Assembly: GCA_903916775.1 (NCBI GenBank)
Contig: CAIWXY010000203.1
Location: 1-7,611 of the forward strand
From: an uncultured Actinomycetes bacterium
GTDB taxonomy: Bacteria; Actinomycetota; Actinomycetes; Nanopelagicales; Nanopelagicaceae
Reading direction: 5' to 3'
DNA length: 7,611 bases
The stretch's first letter is position 1. Each line of letters opens with the position of its first letter. Below the pieces are notes generated by a model. That model searched no databases, was not told where the DNA came from, and worked only from the letters and a program-made list of their open reading frames with translations. Position numbers and translations under genes: made by a program. Shown here piece after piece: positions 6,388 to 7,611 of the stretch.

Positions 6388-7539
6388 GTGGTGATGATTA
6401 CTCCACGTGTGCGCAAGCGTCGCATCACGGAGAATGTCGCTGGCTTTGATCGCTGGCTCACTTTCTCTGTCGTCGCGCTACTTCTCATTGGAACGATTTT
6501 GGTATGGGCTGCCACTCGCACCTGGTTTGCTTCGCAAGGTCTCGATCCTCAGTATTACCTCAAGCGTCACATCATCAATATCGTTATTGGTATCGGACTT
6601 GGTTATGCCACAACGTTGATTGACTACCGACTGCTTCGTGCATATACGCCAATACTGTGGGGGCTCGGAGTGCTCGGCCTTATCGCTGTTGCGATCCCTG
6701 GTATTGGAAGCGTCGTCAATGGCGCACGCGCGTGGATCACTTTCCCTGGTGGATTCCAGATTCAACCTGGAGAAGTTGCAAAAATTTCCATCATCCTCGG
6801 AATCTCGATGCTGCTATCTGAACACGGAGATACAGATTCGGGTCCGAGCGATAGAGATGTCATCAAAGCTCTTGCGATCTCAGCAGTACCTATGGGGCTC
6901 ATCATGCTGCAGCCCGATCTTGGTACCGCAATCATTATTGGCGTATCGATGATCGCAATTATTGCCGTCTCGGGAGCAAAATCGCGATGGGTTGCTGGAC
7001 TTCTACTTTTCGCAGTTATTGGAGTTATAGGCGCTGCCAAAGTCGGAATCATGAGCGAGTACCAAGTGAAGCGACTTTCATCCTTTATCAATCCATCTGC
7101 AGATCCCCAACAAAGTGGATATCAACTTCGCCAATCAAGAATTACGATTGGTTCTGGCGGCGTACTTGGACGTGGGCTATTCGAGGGACCGCAGACAAAC
7201 GGACGCTTTGTTCCAGAGCAACAGACTGACTTCATTTTTACTGTGGCAGGAGAAGAGACCGGATTTGTGGGTTCTGGGCTGATCATCGCTCTCTTTGGAC
7301 TCTTTTTTTGGCGCGCCTTCCTGATCGCCCAACGAACTAACGACCTCTTTGGTCGACTTGTCTGCGTTGGCGTCATTGGATGGTTCGCATTTCAGACCTT
7401 TGAAAATATTGGAATGGCCATGGGATTGATGCCCATGACGGGTGTTCCTCTACCGTTCATCTCCTACGGCGGCTCAAGCATGTTTGCGACCCTGGTCGGC
7501 TTTGGGCTGCTGCAGAACGTCCATTTACGCTCCAGATAA
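6388..7539 (+). CDS. rodA: RodA, SEDS-family peptidoglycan glycosyltransferase of the elongasome
   Basis: RodA polymerises lipid II into glycan strands and works with PBP2 in lateral wall growth. The 383-residue product has a basic cytoplasmic N-terminus (RVRKRR) and a run of hydrophobic segments compatible with the ten-helix SEDS fold. Family motifs appear in order: NGARAWI (111-117), QPGEVAKI (126-133), LQPDLGTA (174-181), the extracellular PEQQTDFIF with Asp281 at the position of the essential SEDS aspartate, AGEETGFVG (287-295), and the C-terminal FENIGMAMGLMPMTGVPLPFISYGG (338-362). The common Ser of QPSE is Gly here, a small change. The length is typical of RodA without extra domains, and the place right after mrdA makes FtsW unlikely. 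The GTG start is chosen for its well-spaced AAAGGAG. It closes the visible operon. Confidence 0.96.
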   Translation: MVMITPRVRKRRITENVAGFDRWLTFSVVALLLIGTILVWAATRTWFASQGLDPQYYLKRHIINIVIGIGLGYATTLIDYRLLRAYTPILWGLGVLGLIAVAIPGIGSVVNGARAWITFPGGFQIQPGEVAKISIILGISMLLSEHGDTDSGPSDRDVIKALAISAVPMGLIMLQPDLGTAIIIGVSMIAIIAVSGAKSRWVAGLLLFAVIGVIGAAKVGIMSEYQVKRLSSFINPSADPQQSGYQLRQSRITIGSGGVLGRGLFEGPQTNGRFVPEQQTDFIFTVAGEETGFVGSGLIIALFGLFFWRAFLIAQRTNDLFGRLVCVGVIGWFAFQTFENIGMAMGLMPMTGVPLPFISYGGSSMFATLVGFGLLQNVHLRSR

Positions 7540-7559
7540 CGACGCCCACCGCGGCTAAA

Positions 7560-7589
7560 TTGGTTATTGCCCACCCCTTCTGCGATACT
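7560..7589 (+). promoter_or_regulatory. Weak candidate promoter downstream of rodA
   Basis: In the 72 bases after rodA, TGC followed by GATACT (7584-7589) resembles an extended -10 element with four of six consensus bases. TTGGTT (7560-7565) lies 18 bases upstream as a partial -35. It would drive a gene starting beyond the window. The match is weak and may be chance; no gene start or Rho-independent hairpin with a T-run is visible in this tail. Confidence 0.25.
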
Positions 7590-7611
7590 TTGAGGGCACG
7601 ATTTCTGCGCG

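Noticed and set aside
7540..7611. Search for a terminator or repeat after rodA (GCCCACC at 7544-7550 and 7569-7575; TGCCC/GGGCA pair)
   Set aside because: The 7-base direct repeat is short enough to be chance, and the five-base inverted pair has a loop of about 21 bases with no following T-run.

Overview
The window looks like a stretch of core chromosome from an actinobacterium of moderate GC (roughly half G+C by eye). The folC - DUF4233 - ndk - mreB - mreC - mreD - mrdA - rodA order and the close match of the MreB N-terminus to what I remember of Streptomyces MreB point to Actinomycetota. The modest GC, short intergenic gaps and a complete mre/rod set would fit a streamlined freshwater lineage such as Nanopelagicales (acI, Ca. 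Planktophila-like). That placement is inference from gene order and composition, not from a database match.

Layout: all genes are on the + strand. Bases 1-865 hold the 3' part of folC (folylpolyglutamate synthase). Its stop overlaps the start of a small four-helix membrane protein of the DUF4233 family (862-1179). A 23-base gap with a TACAAT box exactly placed for leaderless initiation precedes ndk (1203-1616). The cell-elongation block follows: mreB (1635-2702), mreC (2744-3733), mreD (3739-4257), mrdA/PBP2 (4257-6356) and rodA (6388-7539). Gaps are 41 bases or less, and mreD and mrdA overlap by one base. The last 72 bases hold no gene start and no convincing terminator, only a weak candidate promoter.

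How the genes work together: MreB filaments, the bitopic MreC and the multi-pass MreD form the cytoskeletal and membrane scaffold. RodA (SEDS glycan polymerase) and PBP2 (class B transpeptidase) are the paired enzymes that build lateral wall. Together they are the elongasome (Rod complex). folC and ndk are housekeeping metabolism (folate polyglutamylation and NTP balancing) and are conserved neighbours rather than functional partners.

I see no mobile elements, CRISPR arrays, tRNA/rRNA genes or anomalous accessory DNA. I do not find a clearly undescribed system. The points worth checking are the apparent leaderless ndk promoter, the basic N-terminal extension and start choice of mreB, paired extracytoplasmic cysteines in PBP2, the Pro/Thr-rich MreC tail, and an in-frame micro-duplication in the DUF4233 gene.
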